From positions 1-64,000 of the forward strand of contig JBBAQX010000020.1 of assembly GCA_040400085.1 (NCBI GenBank): a stretch of DNA of 64,000 nucleotides, in the 5' to 3' direction. Shown here piece by piece: positions 9,193-16,786 of this stretch. This stretch comes from HNR sp040400085 (GTDB taxonomy: Bacteria > Actinomycetota > Actinomycetes > Actinomycetales > Microbacteriaceae). Positions within the stretch are counted from its first letter, which is position 1, and each line of letters begins with the position of its first letter. The position numbers and the translations under genes were made by a program. Below the pieces are notes generated by a model. It did no database searches, was not told the DNA's origin, and saw only the letters and a list, made by a program, of their open reading frames with translations.

Positions 9193-10280
9193 AGGGGGTG
9201 TCCAATCGTTTTGTGTGGGGTGGGGGGCGCAGCCGTATCGTCGGAATAGTGGGTCACATCTGCGTGCGAGATCGCAACCGCGTCACGAATAACTTCGAGC
9301 GGTTCGACATACGTTCCTGTGCCGAAGCGTGACCAGTACCGTGCGGTGGCAAGCACCAGGTCAGGGGCCATATAGATGCGTTTGGATGCCTGAGAGGCGA
9401 AGCATGCAAGGAGCGATAGCTTGGTCGCCGTGAATCCGTCGATAGAGACAAACTTGGTCGGTCTGTAATCGACGGTTGCCGACGGTGACTGGAAGCAACA
9501 GAGCGTCTGCACCGACCGTGCAGCAATGAGAACGGCGGCGTTAACCGCGCGATGATCCTGGTGTCGGTCGTTGCTGCTGTGAGTGTAGATGATGGTGGGC
9601 GAGACCTGATCGATGACGCGCTCGATGATCCCGACCGTGGGGTCTGCGCCGCTGATGTGGGTGTCCTCGAGATCCTCCAAGATGAGGGTGGCCCCGATGA
9701 GCTCGGCAGCCGAGGCGGACTCCTGCTCCCTGCTCTCGGTATTTCCGCCTCTGGCTCCGCGTGACATGGTGAGGATAACCACCTTGTCGCCTGCCGATCG
9801 ATGGGCCGAGAGGATGCCGCCCGCTCCTATCTCCACATCGTCGGGGTGGGCTCCGATCGCTAATACGACCTGCGGCTTCAGCGCTTCCCGGGCCGCCCTG
9901 CCCTTGGTGGCGAGCTTGATTGCGACCTGCACCAGCTCTGCCGCCGGGACGGGTTTGCGTAGAAACTCGTCTGCATGGCTGCGGAGAGCGGTGACGGAGT
10001 AGTCGAAGGACGCGTGCGCGGTCATAATCGCGACCGGCAGGTGGGGGTAGTGTTGCCGAATGGAGGCCAGCAATTCAAGGCCATTGACGCCAGGCATCTC
10101 GATGTCGGTGAGGACGAGGTCGGGTTCGAACTCGGCGATCGCCTTCAGCGCATGTTGGGCATCCTCCAGTGGAAGAACCTCTGCATTCGCGCGTTTCTCA
10201 AGGATTGTGCGGGTCAGCATCAGAACATCTGGATCATCCTCTATGACACAGATCCTGATCTTGGGGGCATCGCTTGGCAC
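9189..10280 (-). CDS. Response regulator receiver fused to PIG-L (LmbE) deacetylase
   Basis: This 363-residue two-domain protein leads the operon. Residues 8-120 form a CheY-like receiver: acidic pocket E14-D15-D16, phospho-acceptor D59 (LVLTDIEMPG), switch K109 (LRKPV). Residues 138-340 form a PIG-L/LmbE zinc deacetylase with AIGAHPDD (H145, D147, D148) and the second zinc motif in RHQDHRAVN near residue 240. PIG-L enzymes remove acetyl groups from N-acetylglucosamine-type substrates. A receiver in place of a DNA-binding output suggests phosphorylation switches the enzyme itself. The kinase at the operon end is the likely partner. The ATG at 10280 has AGGAGAC upstream. Confidence 0.88.
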   Translation of the reverse strand: MPSDAPKIRICVIEDDPDVLMLTRTILEKRANAEVLPLEDAQHALKAIAEFEPDLVLTDIEMPGVNGLELLASIRQHYPHLPVAIMTAHASFDYSVTALRSHADEFLRKPVPAAELVQVAIKLATKGRAAREALKPQVVLAIGAHPDDVEIGAGGILSAHRSAGDKVVILTMSRGARGGNTESREQESASAAELIGATLILEDLEDTHISGADPTVGIIERVIDQVSPTIIYTHSSNDRHQDHRAVNAAVLIAARSVQTLCCFQSPSATVDYRPTKFVSIDGFTATKLSLLACFASQASKRIYMAPDLVLATARYWSRFGTGTYVEPLEVIRDAVAISHADVTHYSDDTAAPPTPHKTIGHPL

Positions 10281-10392
10281 GGGCGTCTCCTCTTAGTTGT
10301 GGATCTTAACCTTCCTCGTTCAACGCTATCGTCTTTGCTCAGTTAGGGGTAGTTAGGTTAGCGGTAATGCTGTCACTTTGGCTGTAACAGCT

Positions 10393-11301
10393 TTATCCTT
10401 TAACGCCCGAACTTGCAACGCTCTCCACAATGTGGCGTTGGGCGAGCGTAAATATGACCAGCACTGGCACCGCGGCTACAACTGCCCCCGCCATGATCAC
10501 GCCGTAGTGGGTCGTGAAAGCTCCCTGTAGCTGGGATAGGCCGGGTTGCAGTGTGAGATGTTCAGGACTTAGCAATACGTAAACGGGCCAGATGAAGTCG
10601 TTCCAATTGCCGAGGAAGCTCAATACAGCCAGGGTGGCCAGCGCAGGCTTGGCGAGCGGTAACACTATCTGGAAGAAAATGCGAAAGTCGCCTGCGCCAT
10701 CAATTCGTGCGGCCTCTTCGAAATCAATCGGTAAGCCGATGAAGAACTGTCGTAGGAAGAAGATACCGAAAACCCCCGCTGCTCCGGGGACCGTGACTGC
10801 CCAGATTGTGTCTATCCAGTTGAAGCTATCCACGATGAGGTAGTTCGGGATGAGAAAGACCACGCCCGGCACGAGTAGCGTAGCGATGATCAGTCCGAAG
10901 ATAAATTTTTTGCCTCTGAACTCGAGCCGTGCAAGCGCGTAGGCGCCGGCGGAAGCTGTAACCAAAATGAGAATTGTTTGCATGGTTGCTGCGAGCAGAC
11001 TGTTGAGGAACCACGTGAAGACGGGATACTCTCCCGAGGTTAAAGTTTTATAAGCGTCGAGTGTGAAGGGATTGGGGATCGGGTTTGCTGAGGAGTTGAT
11101 CGCGTCGAAGTCGCTTTTGAAGCTCGTGAGGAATATCCAGACCAGAGGAATAAGGATGATCAGTGCGAGAATAGTCAGCGACCCGTAAAGCGCTATCGTT
11201 GGTGCCTTCAATCGTCGGCGATGCCGTGTCGCTGTTGGTTTTGTTGCCTGCGTGTGCGTCAAAACCGTATCGCGGGGGGATGCGTATGCTTGTTTTGTCA
11301 T
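10393..11301 (-). CDS. Sugar ABC transporter permease (MalG type)
   Basis: This is the second inner-membrane permease of a carbohydrate importer (CUT1 family). About six membrane helices are visible. The EAA loop, which contacts the ATPase, reads EEAARIDGAGDFRIFFQIVLP and lies between the fourth and fifth helices. The start used is the ATG at 11301 because GAGGAA lies 8 bases upstream; an earlier ATG at 11328 would overlap the upstream gene and lacks a site. It gives 302 residues. No ATPase gene is in the locus, as is usual for CUT1 systems that share one ATPase. It is part of the LacI regulon. Confidence 0.9.
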   Translation of the reverse strand: MTKQAYASPRDTVLTHTQATKPTATRHRRRLKAPTIALYGSLTILALIILIPLVWIFLTSFKSDFDAINSSANPIPNPFTLDAYKTLTSGEYPVFTWFLNSLLAATMQTILILVTASAGAYALARLEFRGKKFIFGLIIATLLVPGVVFLIPNYLIVDSFNWIDTIWAVTVPGAAGVFGIFFLRQFFIGLPIDFEEAARIDGAGDFRIFFQIVLPLAKPALATLAVLSFLGNWNDFIWPVYVLLSPEHLTLQPGLSQLQGAFTTHYGVIMAGAVVAAVPVLVIFTLAQRHIVESVASSGVKG

Positions 11302-11311
11302 GGTGTGTTCC

Positions 11312-12262
11312 TCAACTCGCTTTGTCACGCTGGATGCGGAAGTTGATCACGCTGATAACTGCCAGGAACGCGAAGAGAACGTAGCTCATGGCGGATGCCG
11401 CACCCATTTGGTTTTGTGAGAGTCCCTGATCTGCGATGTACATGATTGCCGACTTCGTGCTTGTCCCGGGTCCTCCTCGTGTGAGCAAGTAGGACTGTCC
11501 AAACATATTCGCCGAGGCCAAAATTGTGACCGTTGAGACGAACATCATCACGGGTCGAAGGCCAGGGATAGTCACATTAAGGAATTGCTTCCACCACCCT
11601 GCCCCGTCGAGGGCAGCGGCCTCGTAGAGCTCAGCGCTGATGCCTTTGAGCCCCGCGAGAAGGATCACCGTGTTGAAGCCCATGGTCCACCAGATCGTGA
11701 CCCCGACGAGCGATACCCATACCCACGGCTCGTTTACCGTCCAGGGAATATCTGCCTCGATCCCAACCAGACGCAGGATGCTGTTGACGACTCCAAGCTG
11801 GGGGTCGAGCAGGTACCCCCAGATGACACCAACCACGGCGACACCCAATACGTAGGGAGCGAAGAAGACTGCCCGAAATACGGTTCCTCCCTTGATTTTC
11901 TGATTAAGCAGAATAGCTACGAAGAGGGGGATCACAAGTAGGAGCGGAACGCTAAGCAGAGTAAATAATCCGGTTACGCCCATGCTGTTCCAGAACGGCT
12001 CGAACGTGAGCGAGCCGGGAGTGAAGAGCTGAGTGTAATTGTCGAGGCCGACGAAGGGCTTGTTCGGCAGGAGCGGATTCCACGTGTGCAGGCTGACCCA
12101 GATTCCGTATAGTGCCGGGGCCACAATGAAAATACCGAAGAGGACGAGGAACGGCGTCAAAAAAAGGTATGCGATTCCGGTGCGTCGGCGTGTGATGGGC
12201 TTGCGGATAACGGCTTGCTTGTTCAGGTCGGTTCTCACGTTTGTTGCGACTGGACTAGCCAC
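11312..12262 (-). CDS. Sugar ABC transporter permease (MalF type)
   Basis: This is the partner permease of the CUT1 importer, with about six membrane helices. The EAA loop ELYEAAALDGAGWWKQFLNVTIPGL is in the second half. The start is uncertain. I use GTG at 12262, which overlaps the binding-protein stop by 8 bases; an in-frame ATG at 12316 would overlap it by 62 bases. No strong ribosome site precedes either, so translational coupling is likely. It lies between the lipoprotein gene and the MalG-type permease and is co-transcribed with both. Confidence 0.88.
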   Translation of the reverse strand: MASPVATNVRTDLNKQAVIRKPITRRRTGIAYLFLTPFLVLFGIFIVAPALYGIWVSLHTWNPLLPNKPFVGLDNYTQLFTPGSLTFEPFWNSMGVTGLFTLLSVPLLLVIPLFVAILLNQKIKGGTVFRAVFFAPYVLGVAVVGVIWGYLLDPQLGVVNSILRLVGIEADIPWTVNEPWVWVSLVGVTIWWTMGFNTVILLAGLKGISAELYEAAALDGAGWWKQFLNVTIPGLRPVMMFVSTVTILASANMFGQSYLLTRGGPGTSTKSAIMYIADQGLSQNQMGAASAMSYVLFAFLAVISVINFRIQRDKAS

Positions 12263-13568
12263 CGTATTGGCTCTTGTTCTGCTCGAGAATTTTGTCGGCC
12301 CGTGCTGCTGCATCATCGAGTGCCTGTTCGGGCGACTTCTTTCCGAGGATGGCTTCGTTCACTGCCGTGGCGAGCTCGGCCTCAGCGTTCGTGATTCCGG
12401 GGGCTGAAGTCTCGTATCGAGCGTATGGGAGCTCGTCTATGAACGGCTTGAGATTCGGGTACTTTTCCAGCAGATCGGGCGAATTGCGTAAGGTGTTGTT
12501 GGCGGGTAGCTCGCCGGTCTCTGCCCAGCCTTCTGAGTTGTCGTTCATCCACTTTACAAAGACTGCGGCCGCGTCAGTCTTGTTCTTATCTTGGTTCTTG
12601 TTGTTGAGGAAGATCCAGTGGGTCGAGCTTGACCATACTGCCTTTTCTGTGCCGATTTGGGGGACAGGGGCCGCGCTCCAGTCTGTTTTCTGTAGGGCCT
12701 CGTTGGTTGTCTGCCACACACCGTTCCAGTTATAGGCGGTCTTGCCCGCAACGAGGGCATTGATGTTGCCGTCTGGTGCGACGTCGGCCGGGCTATAGCC
12801 TTTGGCTATGAGGTCTGTCATGTGAGTGAGCGCTTCTACGCCCGCATCCGAGTTAAATGTAGATTTACTGACATCCTTGTTATAGACCTCTCCCCCAAAT
12901 TGCCAGAGGAGCGACTTGAACTGAAATACACCCGTGAAGACGTAGCCGTCGACCCACTCGCCTTGTGTTCCGGCAGTCTTGAGAGTCTCCAGTGCTGAAA
13001 GGTAACTTTCTTTGTCAGAGGGAACAACCGAGGGGTCTATTCCTGCCGCTTTGAGTACGTCATTGTTTATGTAGAGGCCGAGGGGGGTTACGCTCCAAGG
13101 GATTCCGTATTGATTCCCGGTATAGTTGCCCGCGGCGAAGACGCCGTCGGGGAAGTCTGTTTCTGAGTAGCCGAGCGAGCTGATTATGTCGTCGGTCGGC
13201 TGGATGAGTCCTTGGGCCGCGTAGGTCGCGATATCGTCGCCGTGCGCCACTGCGACGTCAGGCCCTTTGCCTCCTTTGACGGCTAGGGGCATCTTTGCCG
13301 ATATATCGCCCCACTCCATGGGTACGTTTTTGACGGTGATGTTTTTGTGTTCTGAGTTGAACTTTTCTACTAGCTGAGGAACAATCTTGGGAGCCGCGCC
13401 TCCTGTCCAGCCATTCCAGAAGGTCACAGTAACATCGGGTCCGGTGTAGTCACCTGTCGGACCGTTCGATGAATCGTTAGTGCTGCTTGATCCGCAGGCG
13501 CTGAGTGTGACCGCGAGACTGAGCCCCAGTAGTATCGCCAGGCCTCTGCTGAGGTGTCTTTTTCTCAT
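12255..13568 (-). CDS. Sugar-binding lipoprotein of ABC importer
   Basis: This is the extracellular solute-binding protein (family 1, MalE-like), 437 residues. It has a signal peptide with lipobox LSAC (lipidated cysteine about residue 25), a low-complexity Ser/Asn linker, then the binding fold. Typical features are VTVTFWNGWTGG near the N-terminus, DVAVAHGDDIATYAAQG, and tryptophan-rich segments that stack on sugars. It is first in the importer operon, starting at ATG 13568. The operator TTACAGCGCTGTAA at 13669-13682 lies 100 bases upstream, so LacI control is likely. The neighbouring GH2 and GH43 enzymes suggest plant-type arabinose- or galactose-containing oligosaccharides. Confidence 0.9.
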   Translation of the reverse strand: MRKRHLSRGLAILLGLSLAVTLSACGSSSTNDSSNGPTGDYTGPDVTVTFWNGWTGGAAPKIVPQLVEKFNSEHKNITVKNVPMEWGDISAKMPLAVKGGKGPDVAVAHGDDIATYAAQGLIQPTDDIISSLGYSETDFPDGVFAAGNYTGNQYGIPWSVTPLGLYINNDVLKAAGIDPSVVPSDKESYLSALETLKTAGTQGEWVDGYVFTGVFQFKSLLWQFGGEVYNKDVSKSTFNSDAGVEALTHMTDLIAKGYSPADVAPDGNINALVAGKTAYNWNGVWQTTNEALQKTDWSAAPVPQIGTEKAVWSSSTHWIFLNNKNQDKNKTDAAAVFVKWMNDNSEGWAETGELPANNTLRNSPDLLEKYPNLKPFIDELPYARYETSAPGITNAEAELATAVNEAILGKKSPEQALDDAAARADKILEQNKSQYGG

Positions 13569-13668
13569 TGTGATTCTCTCCCTTGAGTTGTTCTGCGGGG
13601 GCTGCTCGCAGCCGACACGGATTGTTTATGAGGCGTCTTGTGAAAACTAACGCTAGATAAGGGATAAT

Positions 13669-13682
13669 TTACAGCGCTGTAA
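13669..13682. promoter_or_regulatory. LacI-family operator between importer and lacI
   Basis: TTACAGCGCTGTAA is a perfect 14-bp palindrome with the central CG step typical of LacI/GalR operators. It is in the divergent spacer between the importer and the LacI gene. Near copies occur at 14816-14829 and 18936-18949. Confidence 0.8.
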
Positions 13683-13793
13683 TCTTCTTGTCAATACGGC
13701 ACAAATCCACCAAAAATTAGACGTATGAATAACTGATATGTGGGAGACTAGCCACTGATAGGAACGTGGACGCACAAAAGGATGAGGAACGCA

Positions 13794-14798
13794 GTGGCTA
13801 AGGTTCGTTTGGAGGATGTTGCCCGGTTGGCTGGGGTCTCTATGAAGACCGTGTCAAACGTGGTTCGAGAGCATCCTAACGTGAGTGAAAAAATGCGCTC
13901 CAAGGTGCAGAAAGCCATTGATGAGTTGGGGTATCGGCCCAATGTGTTGGGGAGACGGCTAGCAACAGGCCGCAGCGGAATGCTCGCCCTTGCCTTTAGT
14001 GATGTGAGTCTTCCCTACTTTGCTGAGCTTGCAAGAGCATTTACCGTCGAGGCTGGGCGGAGGGGGTACCTCCTCCTCCTGGAGCAGACGGATGGAACGC
14101 TTGAGGGTGAGCGTGCCGTGATAGAAACAAGCGAGGCGGGACTTGTAGATGGGATCATCTTTCAGCCGACTACTATGTCGTCGCTCGAGATAGCTCAACA
14201 TCGCGAAGATGTTCCTCTGGTGATGCTCGGAGAGGTTCCGGCTCCCCTGAGCGTTGACCGAGTGATGATTGATAACGTCGAGGCCGCAGAGGCCGCCACT
14301 GCTCACCTTGTTCGTTCTGGGCGTCAAAGAATCGGCTTTGTCGGGCATGAGGAAACTCATTTGTCTTCGACATCAAGTCAGCGTCTCATGGGTTATCAGC
14401 AAGGCCTTGAACGTGCCGGGCTCGCGGTTGATATGTCTCTCATTATTCCCAGCCGCAGTATAAGCGCAAAGGATGCTGCTGTTGCGGTTGGAAAAGCATT
14501 GGATGGCGGGGTCCGTTTCGATGGTTTTCTATGCAGGGATGACCTGGCTGCTATTGGAACTCTGCGCGCCTTGCAAGAGAGGGGCTTGGAGGTCCCTGGC
14601 GACGTTGCTATCACGGGTTGGGATGACATTTCCCTCGCCTCGCTTACTTATCCGAGTCTGACTACCGTGGCGGCCGATACAACGGCACTTGTTGTGCGCG
14701 CCCTCGATCTTTTGGAGGAGCGTATTGAGGGTTACGTGGGCCTTGGGCGACATGAACTGGTTCCTTATTCCCTCGTTGTGCGGGAGAGCGCCCCATAG
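13794..14798 (+). CDS. LacI-family transcriptional regulator
   Basis: This is a cytoplasmic DNA-binding repressor of about 334 residues. The N-terminal helix-turn-helix reads VRLEDVARLAGVSMKTVSNVV and is followed by the hinge helix NVLGRRLATGRSG. The rest is a periplasmic-binding-protein-like ligand domain ending in the usual DLLEERIEG region. I prefer GTG at 13794 because GAGGA lies 6 bases upstream; an ATG at 13782 has no spaced site. It is divergent from the importer and directly upstream of the GH2 gene. It probably binds the palindrome found in front of all three transcription units and responds to a sugar taken up by this locus. Confidence 0.92.
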   Translation: MAKVRLEDVARLAGVSMKTVSNVVREHPNVSEKMRSKVQKAIDELGYRPNVLGRRLATGRSGMLALAFSDVSLPYFAELARAFTVEAGRRGYLLLLEQTDGTLEGERAVIETSEAGLVDGIIFQPTTMSSLEIAQHREDVPLVMLGEVPAPLSVDRVMIDNVEAAEAATAHLVRSGRQRIGFVGHEETHLSSTSSQRLMGYQQGLERAGLAVDMSLIIPSRSISAKDAAVAVGKALDGGVRFDGFLCRDDLAAIGTLRALQERGLEVPGDVAITGWDDISLASLTYPSLTTVAADTTALVVRALDLLEERIEGYVGLGRHELVPYSLVVRESAP

Positions 14799-14815
14799 GT
14801 CAGAAAACAAGCATT

Positions 14816-14829
14816 TTACAGCGCTGCAA
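14816..14829. promoter_or_regulatory. LacI-family operator upstream of GH2 gene
   Basis: TTACAGCGCTGCAA matches the 13669 palindrome at 13 of 14 positions. It ends 20 bases before the proposed GH2 start. A TATATG hexamer at 14843-14848 abuts the ATG, so the operator would overlap the promoter. Confidence 0.75.
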
Positions 14830-14849
14830 ATTTGCGACACACTATATGT

Positions 14850-16697
14850 ATGCAACTCAACGATGATGCGTCGGCGGCTCCCCCCATGCGGGCTAGCACG
14901 CAGGACGGAACCTACCCACGACCCCAATTGATTCGTCCGCAGTGGACCGATCTTTCCGGCCCCTGGGCTTACCGAAACGATGATGCGGATGCGGGCCTTG
15001 CCCTTGGTTGGCACAAAGGTTTTGACTCCGATCTAAAGATCACAGTGCCTTACCCCCCAGAATCGCCATCCTCAGGAATTCATGACACCGGATTTCACTC
15101 AGTAATTTGGTATAGCCGTCAGATCACCCGAGAAGAGATCGGGCGCAGTGGGTTAGGATGCGGCTTCGCGAATCGTCTCTTCGTGCGCTTCGGAGCCGTC
15201 GACTACCGCAGCAAAGTCTGGCTTAACGGTGTATTTCTCGGCGAGCATGAGGGAGGGCATACGCCTTTCAGCTTCGATGTAACGGAGGCAATTCACGATG
15301 GGGCGTCTCCTCAAACCCTCGTCGTTCGGGCGGAGGACGACCCACACGACGTCACCCAACCGCGCGGGAAACAGGACTGGCAGCTAGAACCTCACGTGAT
15401 CTGGTATCACCGCACGTCCGGAATCTGGCAGCCAGTCTGGCTCGAATCCGTTCCGGCTGTTGCTGTTGAAAACATACGCTGGGGGTCAGACTTACCAGGG
15501 GCATCCGTCTCAGCGATGGTTAGGTTGACAGCAGCGCCGGCTCCCGGTTCTCGAGTGCGAATCGTCCTCAGCTATGACGGAACGCGGCTCGGCGAGACCG
15601 AAGTTCCCGTCACCCGGTGCGAGACCGAGGTTGTCATTCACTTGCCCGCACAGGCCAATGGGCAAAACTACGAGCATCTGCTCTGGAGCCCGGAGCATCC
15701 CCGGTTAATCGATGCCACAGTGACGCTTGAGGCCTCATCGAGTCAGGATGCTGTCTATTCCTATCTGGGGCTACGTTCCGTTGACGTTACCCGAGGCCGT
15801 TTCCTGCTCAATGACAGGCCGTACTATATTCGTTCAGTGCTCAACCAGGGATACTGGCCTGAGAGTCACCTGGCGAGCCCTTCCGCTGATGCGCTCCGTA
15901 CCGAGGCTCAGCTGATCAAGGACCTGGGATTCAACGCGACGCGCGTGCATCAGAAAATCGAGGACCCTCGGTTTCTGTTTTGGGCTGACAAACTAGGCTT
16001 GCTCGTCTGGGAAGAAATGCCCAGTGTGTTCGAATTCTCCACGGACGCAGTCAGGCGTGTCGTCGCCGAGTGGGAAGAAGTGGTTCGTCGCGACGTCTCG
16101 CATCCGTGCATCGTTACGTGGGTTCCTCTCAACGAAAGTTGGGGCGTGCAGCACATAGCCCACAGCGAGCAGGTGCAGCAATTTGCCCGCGCGCTCGTGA
16201 GCCTCACCAAAGCTCTCGACCCAACCCGACCTGTCGTCTCGAATGATGGTTGGGAGCACCTTGACTCGGATATTTGGTCCATTCACGATTATGAGGGCTC
16301 CGGCGAGGTGCTTGCCCAGCGCTATGCCGACGCGGAAGCGATCGCGCGGCTCTTCTTGGGGATTGGTCCCGCCGGTCGCCCGCTGCGGTTGTCCGACGAA
16401 CCGGACCGTGGGCAACCCGTGATGCTCACCGAATTCGGCGGCGTCAAATACGAGGTTGGTGCCTCGATGGGGGATGCGTGGGGCTACACCTCGGCAACCT
16501 CCGAGTCCGACTTCTCCGCGCGTTTCGAGGCCGTCGTATCTGCCGTTCATCGGAGTACCGCCCTCGCCGGATTCTGTTACACGCAGCTCGCGGATACCCT
16601 GCAGGAGGCAAACGGTCTTGTTACTGAGTCTCGCGTTCCCAAGCTGCCGATTGAGCACATCCGCCAGATTGTGCAGGGTTCGCACCCTGGCCCATAG
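14850..16697 (+). CDS. Glycoside hydrolase family 2 (beta-galactosidase/glucuronidase-like)
   Basis: This is a 615-residue GH2 enzyme: an N-terminal jelly-roll sugar-binding domain (about 20-190, RFGAVDYRSKVWLNGVFLGEHEGG), an immunoglobulin-like domain, and a TIM barrel. The acid/base is E429 in PLNESWG and the nucleophile E528 in MLTEFGG. No signal peptide is seen, so it acts inside on imported oligosaccharides. It is shorter than LacZ and resembles the compact GH2 proteins of plant-associated actinobacteria; substrate specificity is not readable. The start (ATG 14850) is uncertain: no ribosome site is seen and the transcript may be nearly leaderless. An alternative ATG is at 14886. Confidence 0.85.
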   Translation: MQLNDDASAAPPMRASTQDGTYPRPQLIRPQWTDLSGPWAYRNDDADAGLALGWHKGFDSDLKITVPYPPESPSSGIHDTGFHSVIWYSRQITREEIGRSGLGCGFANRLFVRFGAVDYRSKVWLNGVFLGEHEGGHTPFSFDVTEAIHDGASPQTLVVRAEDDPHDVTQPRGKQDWQLEPHVIWYHRTSGIWQPVWLESVPAVAVENIRWGSDLPGASVSAMVRLTAAPAPGSRVRIVLSYDGTRLGETEVPVTRCETEVVIHLPAQANGQNYEHLLWSPEHPRLIDATVTLEASSSQDAVYSYLGLRSVDVTRGRFLLNDRPYYIRSVLNQGYWPESHLASPSADALRTEAQLIKDLGFNATRVHQKIEDPRFLFWADKLGLLVWEEMPSVFEFSTDAVRRVVAEWEEVVRRDVSHPCIVTWVPLNESWGVQHIAHSEQVQQFARALVSLTKALDPTRPVVSNDGWEHLDSDIWSIHDYEGSGEVLAQRYADAEAIARLFLGIGPAGRPLRLSDEPDRGQPVMLTEFGGVKYEVGASMGDAWGYTSATSESDFSARFEAVVSAVHRSTALAGFCYTQLADTLQEANGLVTESRVPKLPIEHIRQIVQGSHPGP

Positions 16698-16725
16698 AGT
16701 TTCGTGTGCTCCCTTTCCAGGGATT

Positions 16726-16781
16726 TCGTTTGCCCTAAATAGTTAGATTGTGAGCGAAAGCGTACTATTTAGGGCAAACGA
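16726..16781. terminator. Perfect 18-bp inverted repeat between convergent genes
   Basis: The arms at 16726-16743 and 16764-16781 are exact reverse complements around a 20-base loop. The element fills the 89-base gap between the GH2 and GH43 stops. It is probably a bidirectional terminator, although the stem is AT-rich at its inner end. Confidence 0.6.
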
Positions 16782-16786
16782 GATGG

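Noticed and set aside
12263..12316. Earlier ATG for the MalF-type permease
   Set aside because: It would overlap the binding-protein gene by 62 bases with no ribosome site; the GTG at 12262 fits operon coupling better.
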